A DNA stretch of 28,274 bases from Psychrobacter sp. UBA6766 (GCF_002453355.1 NZ_DKGQ01000032.1:1-28274); one strand, 5' to 3'. Positions 7,478 through 16,303 are shown, counted from the stretch's first letter. Program-made: numbers and translations. Notes: generated by a model not told the origin, from the letters alone.

Positions 7478-9085
7478 TTAAGAGTTAATAATTTTTTTAT
7501 CTTCAAACACGGTATCGATTTTTGTCTCAAGCGGCGTGAGCGGCTTGGCTTGCTTGCGCGAGATCGCAACCGCAGGTTTAGACTTAATGCTAATACTGGT
7601 AGGCTTTTGCTCTGTTACCGTAAAGTTATCAAATGCCACTTTTGCCGCGTCGATTTTTAGCGCACAAACCGTCAAAGCACAGACAAATAATAGCGGAGAA
7701 TAGAGAGGAGAAAACGGCGCTACGATAAAAGCAGTAACGATATTGAGCATTAAAAGTAGCTTAGGTAAAGCCACTATATTTGCTAGTCGTAATGAGCTGT
7801 GGGTATGAATATATTCTTGCTTTGGCGTACAGACAAAAGGTTTTTCGCTACCCCATAAAACAGGCAACCAAGATAATGCCCCAAGCTCCCAAAAGTTCAG
7901 GTGCATCAACCATGCTCTTATGCGCATCTTCATACTTGGCTGATGGCCTTTATTGACCTGTTTATTCAACGGCGCTTGATCCTGTGAGTATGCCCACAGC
8001 CGTCTTATGACAAAAACAGCATAGCTGGCATATACTAGGTATAAAGGCGTGAGTAAAGACGCATCAGGCGTAGCACCTGAGAATTGAGCACCCAAGAGCG
8101 CATAGCTAAGGATGAATAATGTCACCATCTGCAAAAAAATAAAGAAGCCAGTAAAGTTTATCCAAGCGCTCAGCTGTGACAGATGGGCACGCGTGTAAGC
8201 TAAGCGCTCAACGATACTTTTTACTTTTGGGCTATTTATAGGGCGTTGATTAGAAGCAAGAGCGGGGCTTGATTTTTGCTGTATACCCCCTTGCTGCGCA
8301 CTCACAGGACTTTGGGTGTTATTTGGAAGCGTTATCGAGAAATAGCCATTTAGCACCTGCATATTGCCATAGATCCAGCGCCGACGTTGGGACATCAAAT
8401 CATTTAAGCTGTTGGGCAATAAACCCGTTGCGATGACTTCTGGTATGAAGCGACTACGAAAACCTCTTTGGTGCATCAAGACACCCATTTGGGCATCTTC
8501 GGTAATCGAAGCACCTGACCAACCACCCAAACTCAAAAGATCCGAGCGGCGAATTACCGCATAAGTCCCTGTCGATAGCGCCCGCTCACGATTAAAAGGG
8601 CGGTATAAATGATGATTGAAATAGTGGTTGAGCTCGCTGTGCGTGTCCACTTGATCGGTATTGCGATAAAATTGCGGGAACTGCAAAAGAGTGTGATCAG
8701 GATAACGCTCGATAGCATTGGCAATCGATTTTCTTGCATGGGGCAGTGCTTGATAATCACTATCAACCACCACAATGTGACTACAGTCTGGGTTCATAAG
8801 CCCCAATGCCAAATTTAATGCCCCAGCCTTAAAACCTTCTACAGCATCAATATGATAAAAACGTACATTGAGCTTTGGGTCTAAGCTTGCGCAAAACGCT
8901 GCCAATGGCTGATACATTGACGTGTCCGTATTATTATTATCAATAATAAGTATCTCATCATTGGCATATTTTACCGCCAGCAAAGACTGGATGGTAGCAA
9001 TCACCAACTCTGGCGGTTCAGACCGTGTCATTAATTGAAAGCTTAGCGACGCAGGAGCTAAAAGATTTTTCTTATTAATAGTCAT
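7478..9085 (-). CDS. Processive membrane GT2 glycosyltransferase (cellulose synthase/NodC-like)
   Basis: The 535-residue product has the full signature of processive inverting GT2 enzymes: D50 in LIIDNN, DSD at 108-110, TED at 195-197 (general base) and QRRRW at 233-237. The catalytic domain starts at the N-terminus without a preceding membrane helix. At least four hydrophobic segments follow (about 310-335, 345-365, 390-405 and 430-475), then a basic tail. This arrangement fits a synthase that extrudes or lipid-anchors a beta-linked glycan at the inner membrane. AAGGAT precedes the ATG. A hairpin and 178 bases separate it from the GT4 gene, so it may be its own unit. The sugar is unknown. 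Glucan, chitin-like and hyaluronan-like products are all possible for this fold. Confidence 0.88.
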   Translation of the reverse strand: MTINKKNLLAPASLSFQLMTRSEPPELVIATIQSLLAVKYANDEILIIDNNNTDTSMYQPLAAFCASLDPKLNVRFYHIDAVEGFKAGALNLALGLMNPDCSHIVVVDSDYQALPHARKSIANAIERYPDHTLLQFPQFYRNTDQVDTHSELNHYFNHHLYRPFNRERALSTGTYAVIRRSDLLSLGGWSGASITEDAQMGVLMHQRGFRSRFIPEVIATGLLPNSLNDLMSQRRRWIYGNMQVLNGYFSITLPNNTQSPVSAQQGGIQQKSSPALASNQRPINSPKVKSIVERLAYTRAHLSQLSAWINFTGFFIFLQMVTLFILSYALLGAQFSGATPDASLLTPLYLVYASYAVFVIRRLWAYSQDQAPLNKQVNKGHQPSMKMRIRAWLMHLNFWELGALSWLPVLWGSEKPFVCTPKQEYIHTHSSLRLANIVALPKLLLMLNIVTAFIVAPFSPLYSPLLFVCALTVCALKIDAAKVAFDNFTVTEQKPTSISIKSKPAVAISRKQAKPLTPLETKIDTVFEDKKIINS

Positions 9086-9604
9086 GGCTTATCCTTAGGC
9101 ACATACGACAGGCAAAATGTTTATAAAGAACGTATAAAAAATTGAGGCTATTAATAGTTATAATGTAGTAGTTGTTATTACCTCATCAATTACTCTATAG
9201 ATAGTAATATAAAACTCCGTAACCTTTAGACTGTGAAGTGTTGGCAAATATTAAAGAGTGTAAATCTACGTAATTTATTTAGCTAATTTTATGAATGTCA
9301 GTATATATAACGGTGTTTAAACAGTGTTTATGTTACGAAGTAAATAAGTTTTTGAGGGAGAAAAAGAGTTTAGCCATAAGATGGGAGAGCTATGATAAGG
9401 GAGGGAGATTTGAATTTAGGATTGTATTGGAGCGGGGTTCAATCATAGGACGGATTGGCTTTAAAAGATACTCAGTTTTAAAATAACAAAAGCGTATTAG
9501 ACAGGCATGGGTAAAAAGCCACATTGTCCAATACGCTCTTATATTTTTAATACCTATTGTCTTTCAGACAATGAGTAATCTAGAATAGCCGTTTTAATTT
9601 TTAA
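9086..9604. other. 519-base spacer, GA-rich block, no supported gene
   Basis: Apart from the terminator hairpin at 9491-9537 and a perfect 7-bp hairpin with a three-base loop at 9556-9572, no gene is supported. A 63-codon frame at 9295-9486 lacks a ribosome binding site and has biased composition. Bases about 9350-9440 are strongly purine-rich on the plus strand (runs such as GAGGGAGAAAAAGAG), which is unusual for this window. Confidence 0.5.
9491..9537 (-). terminator. Stem-loop terminator downstream of the CsbD-family gene
   Basis: Thirteen-base arms (9491-9503 and 9525-9537) pair around a 21-base loop. The only non-Watson-Crick position is a G-U pair on the minus-strand RNA. The minus-strand exit is T-rich (TTTGTTATTT), and the plus-strand exit also ends in a T-run, so it could work both ways. 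Confidence 0.6.
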
Positions 9605-9808
9605 TCAATAGTTATTGCTTTGGCGCCAATCATCAACTTCACGCTGGGCATCTTCCTTACTGCGTCCATAACGTTCTTGCACACGACCAACCAGCTTATC
9701 ACGGTCGCCTTCGATGTGGGTGAGGTCGTCATCGGTTAAATCTGCCCATTTCTGTTTTACTGAGCCTTTAAGTTGGTTCCAATCACCTTTTAGAGTATGT
9801 TCATTCAT
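9605..9808 (-). CDS. CsbD-family stress-response protein (YjbJ-like)
   Basis: The 67-residue product aligns end to end with the CsbD/YjbJ family: the N-terminal KGDWNQLKGSVKQKWADLT segment, then DKLVGRVQERYGRSKEDAQ, and a short Trp-containing tail. The protein is small, highly charged and has no signal or membrane segment. CsbD-like proteins are abundant general-stress proteins under sigma-B or RpoS control in other bacteria, with no settled biochemical role. AAGGA precedes the ATG and a good hairpin terminator follows, so it is probably transcribed alone. It sits between two glycan gene groups next to trehalose synthesis, which fits a stress-linked neighbourhood. Confidence 0.92.
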   Translation of the reverse strand: MNEHTLKGDWNQLKGSVKQKWADLTDDDLTHIEGDRDKLVGRVQERYGRSKEDAQREVDDWRQSNNY

Positions 9809-10077
9809 AGTAGCATTCCTTTTGCGGTTATTAGGTTTAATTTATTAAACATTAAAACCCATCCATTTGGTTTCTTATACTTCTTATTGATGGGTTATCA
9901 GCTGGTAAAAATTCCTAACTGACAAAACCACTGTACGCATTGCCCCATCCGTTGTCTGTAGGCTGAATGTTTGGAGTGTTACTCAAACCTTAGTGACAGA
10001 TGAATTATGTTATTGAAGTATGTCTCATGTCATAAGTGCGGTATTTTTTATAAAAGACGCCACGCTTTTGAAAATGT

Positions 10078-10791
10078 TTACGGTGAATTGGTTATCTCTA
10101 AATTCGCTAAAAACGCAGCAAAACCTTCTGTTGCCCGAGCCAGCAGGCGGCTACTGGTAATAACTCGAACGCGATTGCTCCAAGTAATCATATAGCCTTG
10201 GGTTTCAAATTTTTTAACCAAATCGACATCTTCGTGGCATGGTAGAGGCGCAAAGCCATCAACGGCGAGATAAGCGTCACTACTAAAACTTAAATTTGCC
10301 CCATGAATATGACGATGACCCATCATATCTTGATAATGGGTGACATAAGCTTGGCGCGTTTTGGGGGTTAAATGTGCCCAACTATCAACACTCACGACGC
10401 CGCAAATCATATCGGTAGGCTGATCTTTAATATGAGCGACCTGCTGTATCAGCCAATCGGGCGGGACGACTGAGTCCGCGTCGGTACAGGCGATCCAAGT
10501 CGCACCAGAGGCAATCGCATGACGAATGCCCAAATCTCGTACTTGTCCCACACATCGATAATCACAGCAGAGATAATGAATGCCAGTTCTTTCGTCCCCG
10601 GCACTTTGAACTTGGGCCCTTTTAACCAATGCAAGCGTATCATCGCTACAGCTATCAAGTACTACCAGCACAGTCGCCGTAATAGTGGAGGGCAGCTGCT
10701 CAACGGCGGCCTGCACGGCTGCTAAGCATTTAGTAATAGTCACCGCTTCATTATGAGCCGGAATGACAATTCCAATTTTTATATCATCCAT
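10078..10791 (-). CDS. GT2-family glycosyltransferase (last gene of the ots operon)
   Basis: The 237-residue soluble GT-A enzyme shows GIVIPAHNEA (7-16), VVLDSCSDDT (43-52), the metal-binding D104-x-D106 in CTDADS, and a CHEDVDLVKKFE stretch near residue 195 that supplies the ED catalytic pair. There is no membrane segment, unlike the processive GT2 at 7478. It begins 52 bases after the methyltransferase and ends the six-gene operon that starts at otsB. Small GT2 enzymes beside PIG-L deacetylase and NodS-like methyltransferase genes suggest transfer of one sugar onto a small or lipid acceptor. This is inference from context. Confidence 0.87.
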   Translation of the reverse strand: MDDIKIGIVIPAHNEAVTITKCLAAVQAAVEQLPSTITATVLVVLDSCSDDTLALVKRAQVQSAGDERTGIHYLCCDYRCVGQVRDLGIRHAIASGATWIACTDADSVVPPDWLIQQVAHIKDQPTDMICGVVSVDSWAHLTPKTRQAYVTHYQDMMGHRHIHGANLSFSSDAYLAVDGFAPLPCHEDVDLVKKFETQGYMITWSNRVRVITSSRLLARATEGFAAFLANLEITNSP

Positions 10792-10843
10792 ATACTTTTA
10801 TATCTTCCATATTTCCACTTGCTTTACTGACGGTTATCTCTTT

Positions 10844-11668
10844 TTATACCAAATTTTCTTGCATGGCGACCGACTCTGAAGTGTGTTGCCAAACGTCTAA
10901 TAAAAAATCGCTATCGATAATTTTGCTTTGATGCGTAAAAGTTGAATGTCTAGTATTTATATGCTGTTCCTGTTCAGGATTTGCGTCATTATTTACCTTG
11001 TTAAACGCTTGATGCAGGCGCTGATGTACCGTTTCACCCGTCATTGCAAAGCCATCAATCGCATAGCGCCAATGGCAGCAGAGCAACGTGCCACCTACCG
11101 CAAGGTTTTGCTTAATCCAAGCGATAACGGTATCGATATCGTTTGTTGATAAATAATATAAAATCTCGCTAATAATGACTAAATCAAAGGATGATTTATT
11201 AGTTGTTAATACGTCAGGAATAACCCCTTGAATGACCTTTACATGCGTGGACTCTGCCAAGCGTCGTTTGGCAAGTTGCACCGCTTGATGATTGCCATCA
11301 ATACTTAGCATCGCCTGACAACGGCGGGCAAGTAGCTCACTAAACACGCCATTACCGCAGCCTAATTCAATGGCATTAGCATACTTAGCTTGTGGCAACA
11401 CCGCTAGACACATATCGCGTTTGCGTTTTTCATACCAGCGGGTTTGATACTGCCACGGGTCGCTATTGTCATTATATAAAGCATCAAAATAGCTTTCTGA
11501 GTAGGTATTAGCGGAATGAGTATCAGATGACTTATCAGTAGAGCTGTCGTGCGCCGTTTGGTTTTTAGACAGATGCAAATCCGCTTTAGAAGTACGCAAG
11601 TCGGTTTTTGCAATACGCAACTTACTGGCGTTATTCATCGTTGGCATAGTGTTAAGGTTGTAGCTCAT
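10844..11668 (-). CDS. NodS-like SAM-dependent methyltransferase
   Basis: The frame opens at 11749, but I choose the ATG at 11668 (MSYNLNTM) because GGGAAG lies nine bases before it and it overlaps the PIG-L gene by only 17 bases. The product is then 274 residues. After a polar N-terminus of about 55 residues comes YFDALYNDNSDPW (60-72) and TRWYEKRK, the block preceding the SAM site in the NodS family, then motif I ELGCGNG at 101-107. NodS N-methylates the deacetylated glucosamine of Nod factors. Here the gene directly follows a PIG-L deacetylase, which could expose an amine, so an N-methyl or O-methyl modification of a glycan is plausible. The acceptor is unknown. Confidence 0.82.
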   Translation of the reverse strand: MSYNLNTMPTMNNASKLRIAKTDLRTSKADLHLSKNQTAHDSSTDKSSDTHSANTYSESYFDALYNDNSDPWQYQTRWYEKRKRDMCLAVLPQAKYANAIELGCGNGVFSELLARRCQAMLSIDGNHQAVQLAKRRLAESTHVKVIQGVIPDVLTTNKSSFDLVIISEILYYLSTNDIDTVIAWIKQNLAVGGTLLCCHWRYAIDGFAMTGETVHQRLHQAFNKVNNDANPEQEQHINTRHSTFTHQSKIIDSDFLLDVWQHTSESVAMQENLV

Positions 11669-12554
11669 ATAAATAAACTTCCCAAGGTTGGCTGATTCTA
11701 GCGATGGTTTGAGCCGACAAAATAGGCGGGTTACCCGTACTCTCATCAACGGTTATTTGGCTTTTAAAGCAGGCAATGGCTTGAGTTTTTCGCTGCAATT
11801 GCTCAGGCGTTAAATCCACTCTGACGGCGCAGTGCCAAGGAATGCGACTGTCGGCAGGCTTTGCCCAATGCCACGCCCAAATTAAAACTTGATAACAGGC
11901 CAAATGATGCTGCTTGGCAAAGGCGGCGACCACTTGCCCTGTTGCCTCATGATCAGGATGCCCATCACGCATAAAGGGCGTTACTAAAATGTCGTTTGGC
12001 TGGATAATAGCGGCTAATTTTTTATGAAATTGATATTTTTGATTAAAGACGTCGCCATCGGTTAGCTCGAGAGCAATACACGTCACCTGATGCGACAGGC
12101 CCAGAACTTTTAACGCTGCTAGGCTTTCTTGGGGCCGAATGGTATCAAGCATTTGCGCAGGATAAAGCTGCGAGTTTGGGTGACTTTTTGTGCCGTTAGT
12201 CACGTGAACGAGGATGATAGGATTACCATTAGCGGCTAGCTGTTGCAGCAGTCCGCCGCAGCCCAATATCTCATCGTCAGGATGCGGCGCAAACACGCAA
12301 ACACGCTGCTGCGGTGGAAAGTTTTTTGCCATGTCCAATCGAGGTATGTTGTGCAAGCCTTGCCAGTTTTGCCAAGCGTCGCGACTGGTGCCATCCCCTT
12401 CAATCACGCGGTCACCGACAATCGGATGATTGGGCTTGGATAAGTGAGCAGGCATGACGGTATGAGCTGTTAAAGGCTGAGTGCCTCTTTCTGCCTCAGT
12501 GCCGGAGACGGTAAGGTCTAGTGCTACATTCGTTTTGGGTATTACAGTTGCCAT
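11652..12554 (-). CDS. PIG-L/LmbE-family deacetylase
   Basis: The 300-residue product carries the zinc site of PIG-L enzymes: HPDDE at 91-95, RPQES at 139-143 and GHPDHEATGQ at 197-206, which holds the second metal ligand. About 80 N-terminal residues precede the domain, longer than usual, without a signal peptide. PIG-L enzymes remove N-acetyl groups from GlcNAc-type sugars on lipids, inositol, bacillithiol and mycothiol precursors, or antibiotics. It overlaps the acyl-CoA dehydrogenase-like gene by 13 bases and the methyltransferase by 17, so the three are translationally packed. It may deacetylate a sugar installed by one of the glycosyltransferases here; this is inference. Confidence 0.9.
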   Translation of the reverse strand: MATVIPKTNVALDLTVSGTEAERGTQPLTAHTVMPAHLSKPNHPIVGDRVIEGDGTSRDAWQNWQGLHNIPRLDMAKNFPPQQRVCVFAPHPDDEILGCGGLLQQLAANGNPIILVHVTNGTKSHPNSQLYPAQMLDTIRPQESLAALKVLGLSHQVTCIALELTDGDVFNQKYQFHKKLAAIIQPNDILVTPFMRDGHPDHEATGQVVAAFAKQHHLACYQVLIWAWHWAKPADSRIPWHCAVRVDLTPEQLQRKTQAIACFKSQITVDESTGNPPILSAQTIARISQPWEVYLYELQP

Positions 12555-13681
12555 ATATTGTCCTGCTTGCCGGTCAAATCGGTGGTTGAGGCGCTGGCTA
12601 AAACGCTAGATAGCTCGCCGATTTTTTGTAAATCAAAGGCGCCATGACTTTGACGAATAAATACAGCCAAATCCGCTGACAATCTGGCAAAATGGGCATT
12701 GTTACAAAATGGTGCTGCCCCTAACGCTTGTCCGGCGATCTCCATTACTTGGCGCGCTACCTGCTCGACGTTGGCACGTAGTTGGCGAATGACAAGTTCA
12801 TGGCTTTGCTGCGGCTCAGTGTCTATTAAATCAGCAATGTGATAAAAGTATTGCTGAGTGACGGCCAGTGCTGTGCTGATTTGTCCCAAATACATGGCTT
12901 TATAATCGTTAGGTTTGTGCTTATAGGAGGTTATCAAATAACTGGCTATACAAGCCGCCGCGCCATACCAGCAAGCAGCAACACCTGCCGCCCCATGCCA
13001 AAATCCCGCTCGTTCTAGATAGGCATTTGGCGTACCGACGTTACTTGCAGCGACTTGATAAAACTGTACGGTAGCGGTATCAGTGGCTTGCATGCCCACT
13101 GCTTGCCAAGGCGTATTGTCAATATCGATGCCAGCCTGATGCATATCCACCATCAGCAGTTGCGCCTGCCCATGCTCATCACGATAAGTCATGAGCCCGT
13201 AATCCACCATGTTGGCTCCAGAACACCAGGCTTTGGTACCGCTGACTTTACCCTCCTCATAGCGTATAGGATCAGGATGTCCCTCTGCTGCCCAAATCGC
13301 CCACAATCCCTGAGGCGCCTTATCATAGCCCACTTCATGCAAAATACTTAATGCATCGAGATGCGACTCAAACCATTTTGCAATCGTTAAATCTATGCTG
13401 GCAACATACGCCAAAACTTGCCAGCGAATCAATGTATTTGAGTTGGTTTCCCGTTTGTTTTTTTTATCCGTGGGAGCGCTTTTAGCACTGATAACCTCGT
13501 CAGTACCGCTAGCAGGGTGAGGGATTTTATCGCTATAGCCGACTAAGATATTTAATATATCACGGTGCAATACATCGGTTATCACCAGCCCACTCACCGT
13601 TTGATTATTCGCGCGGATGAGCGCTTCTACAGCAGTTTTTATATTTGACAATAAAGGGTTTGGTGCATTGAGTGCTAGCAT
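12542..13681 (-). CDS. Acyl-CoA dehydrogenase-like flavoprotein
   Basis: The 379-residue product resembles acyl-CoA dehydrogenases: an N-terminal helical part, a middle beta domain with KVSGTKAWCSGA at 145-156 (the FAD-contacting Thr/Ser region), and a helical C-domain from about 220. A polar insert (about 55-82) is low in complexity. The MCAD-type Tyr-Glu-Gly base near the C-terminus is not visible; the tail instead reads FIRQSHGAFDLQKIG. However, E223 in a Leu-Glu-Arg context sits where isovaleryl-CoA dehydrogenase keeps its catalytic Glu. It begins 18 bases after otsA and overlaps the PIG-L gene, so it belongs to the glycan operon rather than to beta-oxidation. It may process an acyl group on the product; function is inferred. 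Confidence 0.75.
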   Translation of the reverse strand: MLALNAPNPLLSNIKTAVEALIRANNQTVSGLVITDVLHRDILNILVGYSDKIPHPASGTDEVISAKSAPTDKKNKRETNSNTLIRWQVLAYVASIDLTIAKWFESHLDALSILHEVGYDKAPQGLWAIWAAEGHPDPIRYEEGKVSGTKAWCSGANMVDYGLMTYRDEHGQAQLLMVDMHQAGIDIDNTPWQAVGMQATDTATVQFYQVAASNVGTPNAYLERAGFWHGAAGVAACWYGAAACIASYLITSYKHKPNDYKAMYLGQISTALAVTQQYFYHIADLIDTEPQQSHELVIRQLRANVEQVARQVMEIAGQALGAAPFCNNAHFARLSADLAVFIRQSHGAFDLQKIGELSSVLASASTTDLTGKQDNIWQL

Positions 13682-13699
13682 AAAGTCTCCTAATTATTA

Positions 13700-15313
13700 T
13701 TATGAATCAGACATTTGAACGGCATCTAAAGTTCCATTATCTGTTGGCTGTTTTTTACTATCATATAGGTCATCTAAATATAAATCGTCTAAAAAACGTT
13801 GCTGCCATGCGTGTAAATCATCTTGGTACAGTCCCTGCAATAGTGCCTGATGGCGAGACTGCCGCTCTTCTAGAGGCATCGTTAATGCTGTCTTTAACCC
13901 CTCTATCATACTGTCAGGCTGATGCGGATCAACAATAACCGCTGCTTGCATTTGCTCGGCGGCGCCTGCGTAGCGCGATAGCATAAGCACCCCAGGATTA
14001 TCAGGGTTTTGCGCGGCGATATACTCTTTGGCCACCAGATTCATGCCGTCTTTTAATGAATTGACCCAGCCAATATCACTTTGCCAAAATGCCGTCATGA
14101 GTGGCTCATGATTTAAGACGCTTTCGCTATATTTGATAGCCTGCCAAGTACTTTTATCAGATGAAAATTGCTGATTGATATCACAAACCGCTTGTTTAAC
14201 TTCTTCATAAAGTCGTTGATATGTCGGTAAGTCTAAGCGGCTCGGACAAGCAATCTGTAATAATTGTAGCTGATTTTGATAGCTTGGATATTGTGCTAAA
14301 AAATCGCGATAGGCTGAAAAACGTCTTAATAAGCCTTTAGAATAATCAATTCTATCCACCGCAATAATCTGTTGTGTAGTAGTCTTGATGTTTTTTTTAT
14401 GCGTAATATGTTTTGTAAAATCCAAAGGTAGAGACGAGGCTAAATGGCGGACTTGCTGCTGGATTCTTGCCACATTAATGCCAATAGGATAGGTGTTAAT
14501 CAGTAGCGAATGCTGGGGTTTTAAGTCTAGATTGAGCATCAGCTCCTTACCAGACCGCAGATGAGATTGGACGACAGGCTGATTGATGTCTAAAACATTG
14601 GTGGATAAAGACTCTAAATACCTGTCTTCTACTAAGTGTTCTGCCATCAAGCTGTCTTTTAAGTAATGTTGCAAAACGGCAAGACAGTTGATATTGCCTT
14701 GCTGGGTTTGGGTGCCGAGCACATCATAATGCGCCAGATGGTGAATCAGCTCAGCGCTTTGCTCAAGTTGTTGCCAAAATGCAAGCGCGACAAAGGGAAT
14801 ATGTAAGAAAAAGCCAATGCGATTGTTTATCCCAAGCTTCCTACAATGATAGGCCACGCTTAAAAAGTGGTAATCATGTGCCCAAATCACATCGCCAGGT
14901 TGAATGATTTTTTTTAATTGGCGAGCAAACAGACGGTTAACGGCTTGATAGCCTGCATAATCGTCTGGTGTTTGGCTAATAAGAGATGTTTGCTCATGCA
15001 GCAGCGGCCACAGTACATTATTGGCAAAGCCGCAGTAAAAGTGCTGATATTGCTCAGCGCTGAAAGCTGTAGTCATGTAGGTGATTTGGGTATTGGTTCC
15101 TTGTACGTCAGCAATCGCCACCGCACTTTGTTTCACGCTGCTAAATTCATTGGCAGCGCTCACATTCTCATCACTCATTACTTCGCCATTCCAGCCCATC
15201 CAGACAACTGAGTTTCCCATTAAGACGTCTTGCAATGCGACGGCAAGTCCGCCTGCCATAGGATTGTTGTCGGGCATTTTCACTCGGTTAGATAAAACAA
15301 TTAATCGGCTCAT
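13700..15313 (-). CDS. otsA: Trehalose-6-phosphate synthase (GT20)
   Basis: This enzyme joins glucose from UDP-glucose to glucose-6-phosphate to give trehalose-6-phosphate in the cytoplasm. The 537-residue product has the GT20 landmarks: LSNRV and AGGLAVAL near the N-terminus (glucose-6-phosphate loop), WMGWNGE near 40, VIWAHDYH around 142-149, DRIDYSKGL around 323-331 (donor phosphate contacts) and DGMNLVAKEY around 421-430. A 40-residue acidic tail extends beyond the E. coli OtsA length (474). It starts 39 bases after otsB and precedes the acyl-CoA dehydrogenase-like gene by 18 bases. Trehalose made here may serve as an osmoprotectant, as a building block for the downstream enzymes, or both. 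Confidence 0.95.
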   Translation of the reverse strand: MSRLIVLSNRVKMPDNNPMAGGLAVALQDVLMGNSVVWMGWNGEVMSDENVSAANEFSSVKQSAVAIADVQGTNTQITYMTTAFSAEQYQHFYCGFANNVLWPLLHEQTSLISQTPDDYAGYQAVNRLFARQLKKIIQPGDVIWAHDYHFLSVAYHCRKLGINNRIGFFLHIPFVALAFWQQLEQSAELIHHLAHYDVLGTQTQQGNINCLAVLQHYLKDSLMAEHLVEDRYLESLSTNVLDINQPVVQSHLRSGKELMLNLDLKPQHSLLINTYPIGINVARIQQQVRHLASSLPLDFTKHITHKKNIKTTTQQIIAVDRIDYSKGLLRRFSAYRDFLAQYPSYQNQLQLLQIACPSRLDLPTYQRLYEEVKQAVCDINQQFSSDKSTWQAIKYSESVLNHEPLMTAFWQSDIGWVNSLKDGMNLVAKEYIAAQNPDNPGVLMLSRYAGAAEQMQAAVIVDPHQPDSMIEGLKTALTMPLEERQSRHQALLQGLYQDDLHAWQQRFLDDLYLDDLYDSKKQPTDNGTLDAVQMSDS

Positions 15314-15352
15314 ATCAGTGGTCTCGCTGTATTTTTTAATAGTAGTAAGTCG

Positions 15353-16303
15353 TTATTTGTTTTTAGAATCAGTATCTGATAAACCAAATAAATCAGACGA
15401 TGAAGTGGGGCGTTGTTGACAAAACTTTAAAAAGCTCTCCAGTAAAACCGTAACCTCAAAAATGTCATTGACATAATAATGCGCACACGTCGGTTCATTG
15501 GGGTCATAACCTACTTTGATACCTATGCCCTTTATTGGTCTGTGCGGATTTTCTTTTGGCGCGCTATGTCCTATTAAGTGATGTTTTTCATTTAATCCAT
15601 CGTCGCCTTGAACCGCCATAAACCCTGCTTCATCAGTAATGTCGTCCCCAATAAAAATAGGACAAAGAGTATTGCTGCTCTGCATTCTTTTTAACAAGGT
15701 TAAAATCGCGCTGCCTTTATCGGCACCTTTAGGTGCGATTTCCCAGACGTATTTGCCTTTCTTTAATATCCAGTTGGTATGGTTTTTTAAGGTTGCTGCT
15801 ACAATGTCATAAGCCGCATCGGCTAATGCAGGATTTTGTCGATAATGTAGGGCGACGGAGTAGGGTTTATCTTCTATGATAAAGTCGTCATAGGACGTGC
15901 AAGATTCAATAATCGCTTGTCTGATGGCAGCAAGCTCATGAGTATCAACAGACGAAACACTTGAACCATCGTTGTCCTGAGTGTTGTCATCGTCAAACGC
16001 TATTTCTAGTCCATGAGTGGCGGCGATGGATAATGTTAGAGGGGACAGCATTTGCTTTGCTTCAGTCAGACTTCGCCCTGACACGGCAACGACTTTGATG
16101 CCGTGATTTTGTATGTTTCGTAAAAGTGTTAATGTAGCAGGCGGGATGAAGCTATCTTTTGGATTTAGGGTAAAATCAGCAAGCGTGCCGTCGATATCCA
16201 GAAACAGGCAGTAGCGCTGCTGATGAGATAGATAATCAACAAAGTGGTTTGGCGTTATGTATATAGGAACGCTATTTGCCTTGCAGCTTCTTCCTGAAGT
16301 CAC
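15353..16303 (-). CDS. otsB: Trehalose-6-phosphate phosphatase (HAD family)
   Basis: The enzyme dephosphorylates trehalose-6-phosphate to trehalose. HAD motifs are clear: LFLDIDGTLADF (about 33-44; nucleophile and acid-base Asp), VVAVSGRS (motif II), a Lys in the KGADKGSAI segment (motif III) and FIGDDITDEAGF (motif IV). The open frame begins with GTG at 16303, with GGGAAG four bases upstream; no ATG in frame lies before the catalytic motif. At 316 residues it is longer than E. coli OtsB (266), through a Ser/Asp-rich insert near 115-125 and a polar tail. It heads the operon in the same otsB-otsA order as E. coli. Confidence 0.94.
   Translation of the reverse strand: MTSGRSCKANSVPIYITPNHFVDYLSHQQRYCLFLDIDGTLADFTLNPKDSFIPPATLTLLRNIQNHGIKVVAVSGRSLTEAKQMLSPLTLSIAATHGLEIAFDDDNTQDNDGSSVSSVDTHELAAIRQAIIESCTSYDDFIIEDKPYSVALHYRQNPALADAAYDIVAATLKNHTNWILKKGKYVWEIAPKGADKGSAILTLLKRMQSSNTLCPIFIGDDITDEAGFMAVQGDDGLNEKHHLIGHSAPKENPHRPIKGIGIKVGYDPNEPTCAHYYVNDIFEVTVLLESFLKFCQQRPTSSSDLFGLSDTDSKNK

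Noticed and set aside
9295..9486. 63-codon plus-strand frame in the spacer
   Set aside because: No ribosome binding site and no recognised similarity, and its end runs into the terminator stem region.
11669..11749. Longer N-terminus of the methyltransferase
   Set aside because: It would overlap the PIG-L gene by 98 bases, while the ATG at 11668 has GGGAAG at a good distance.
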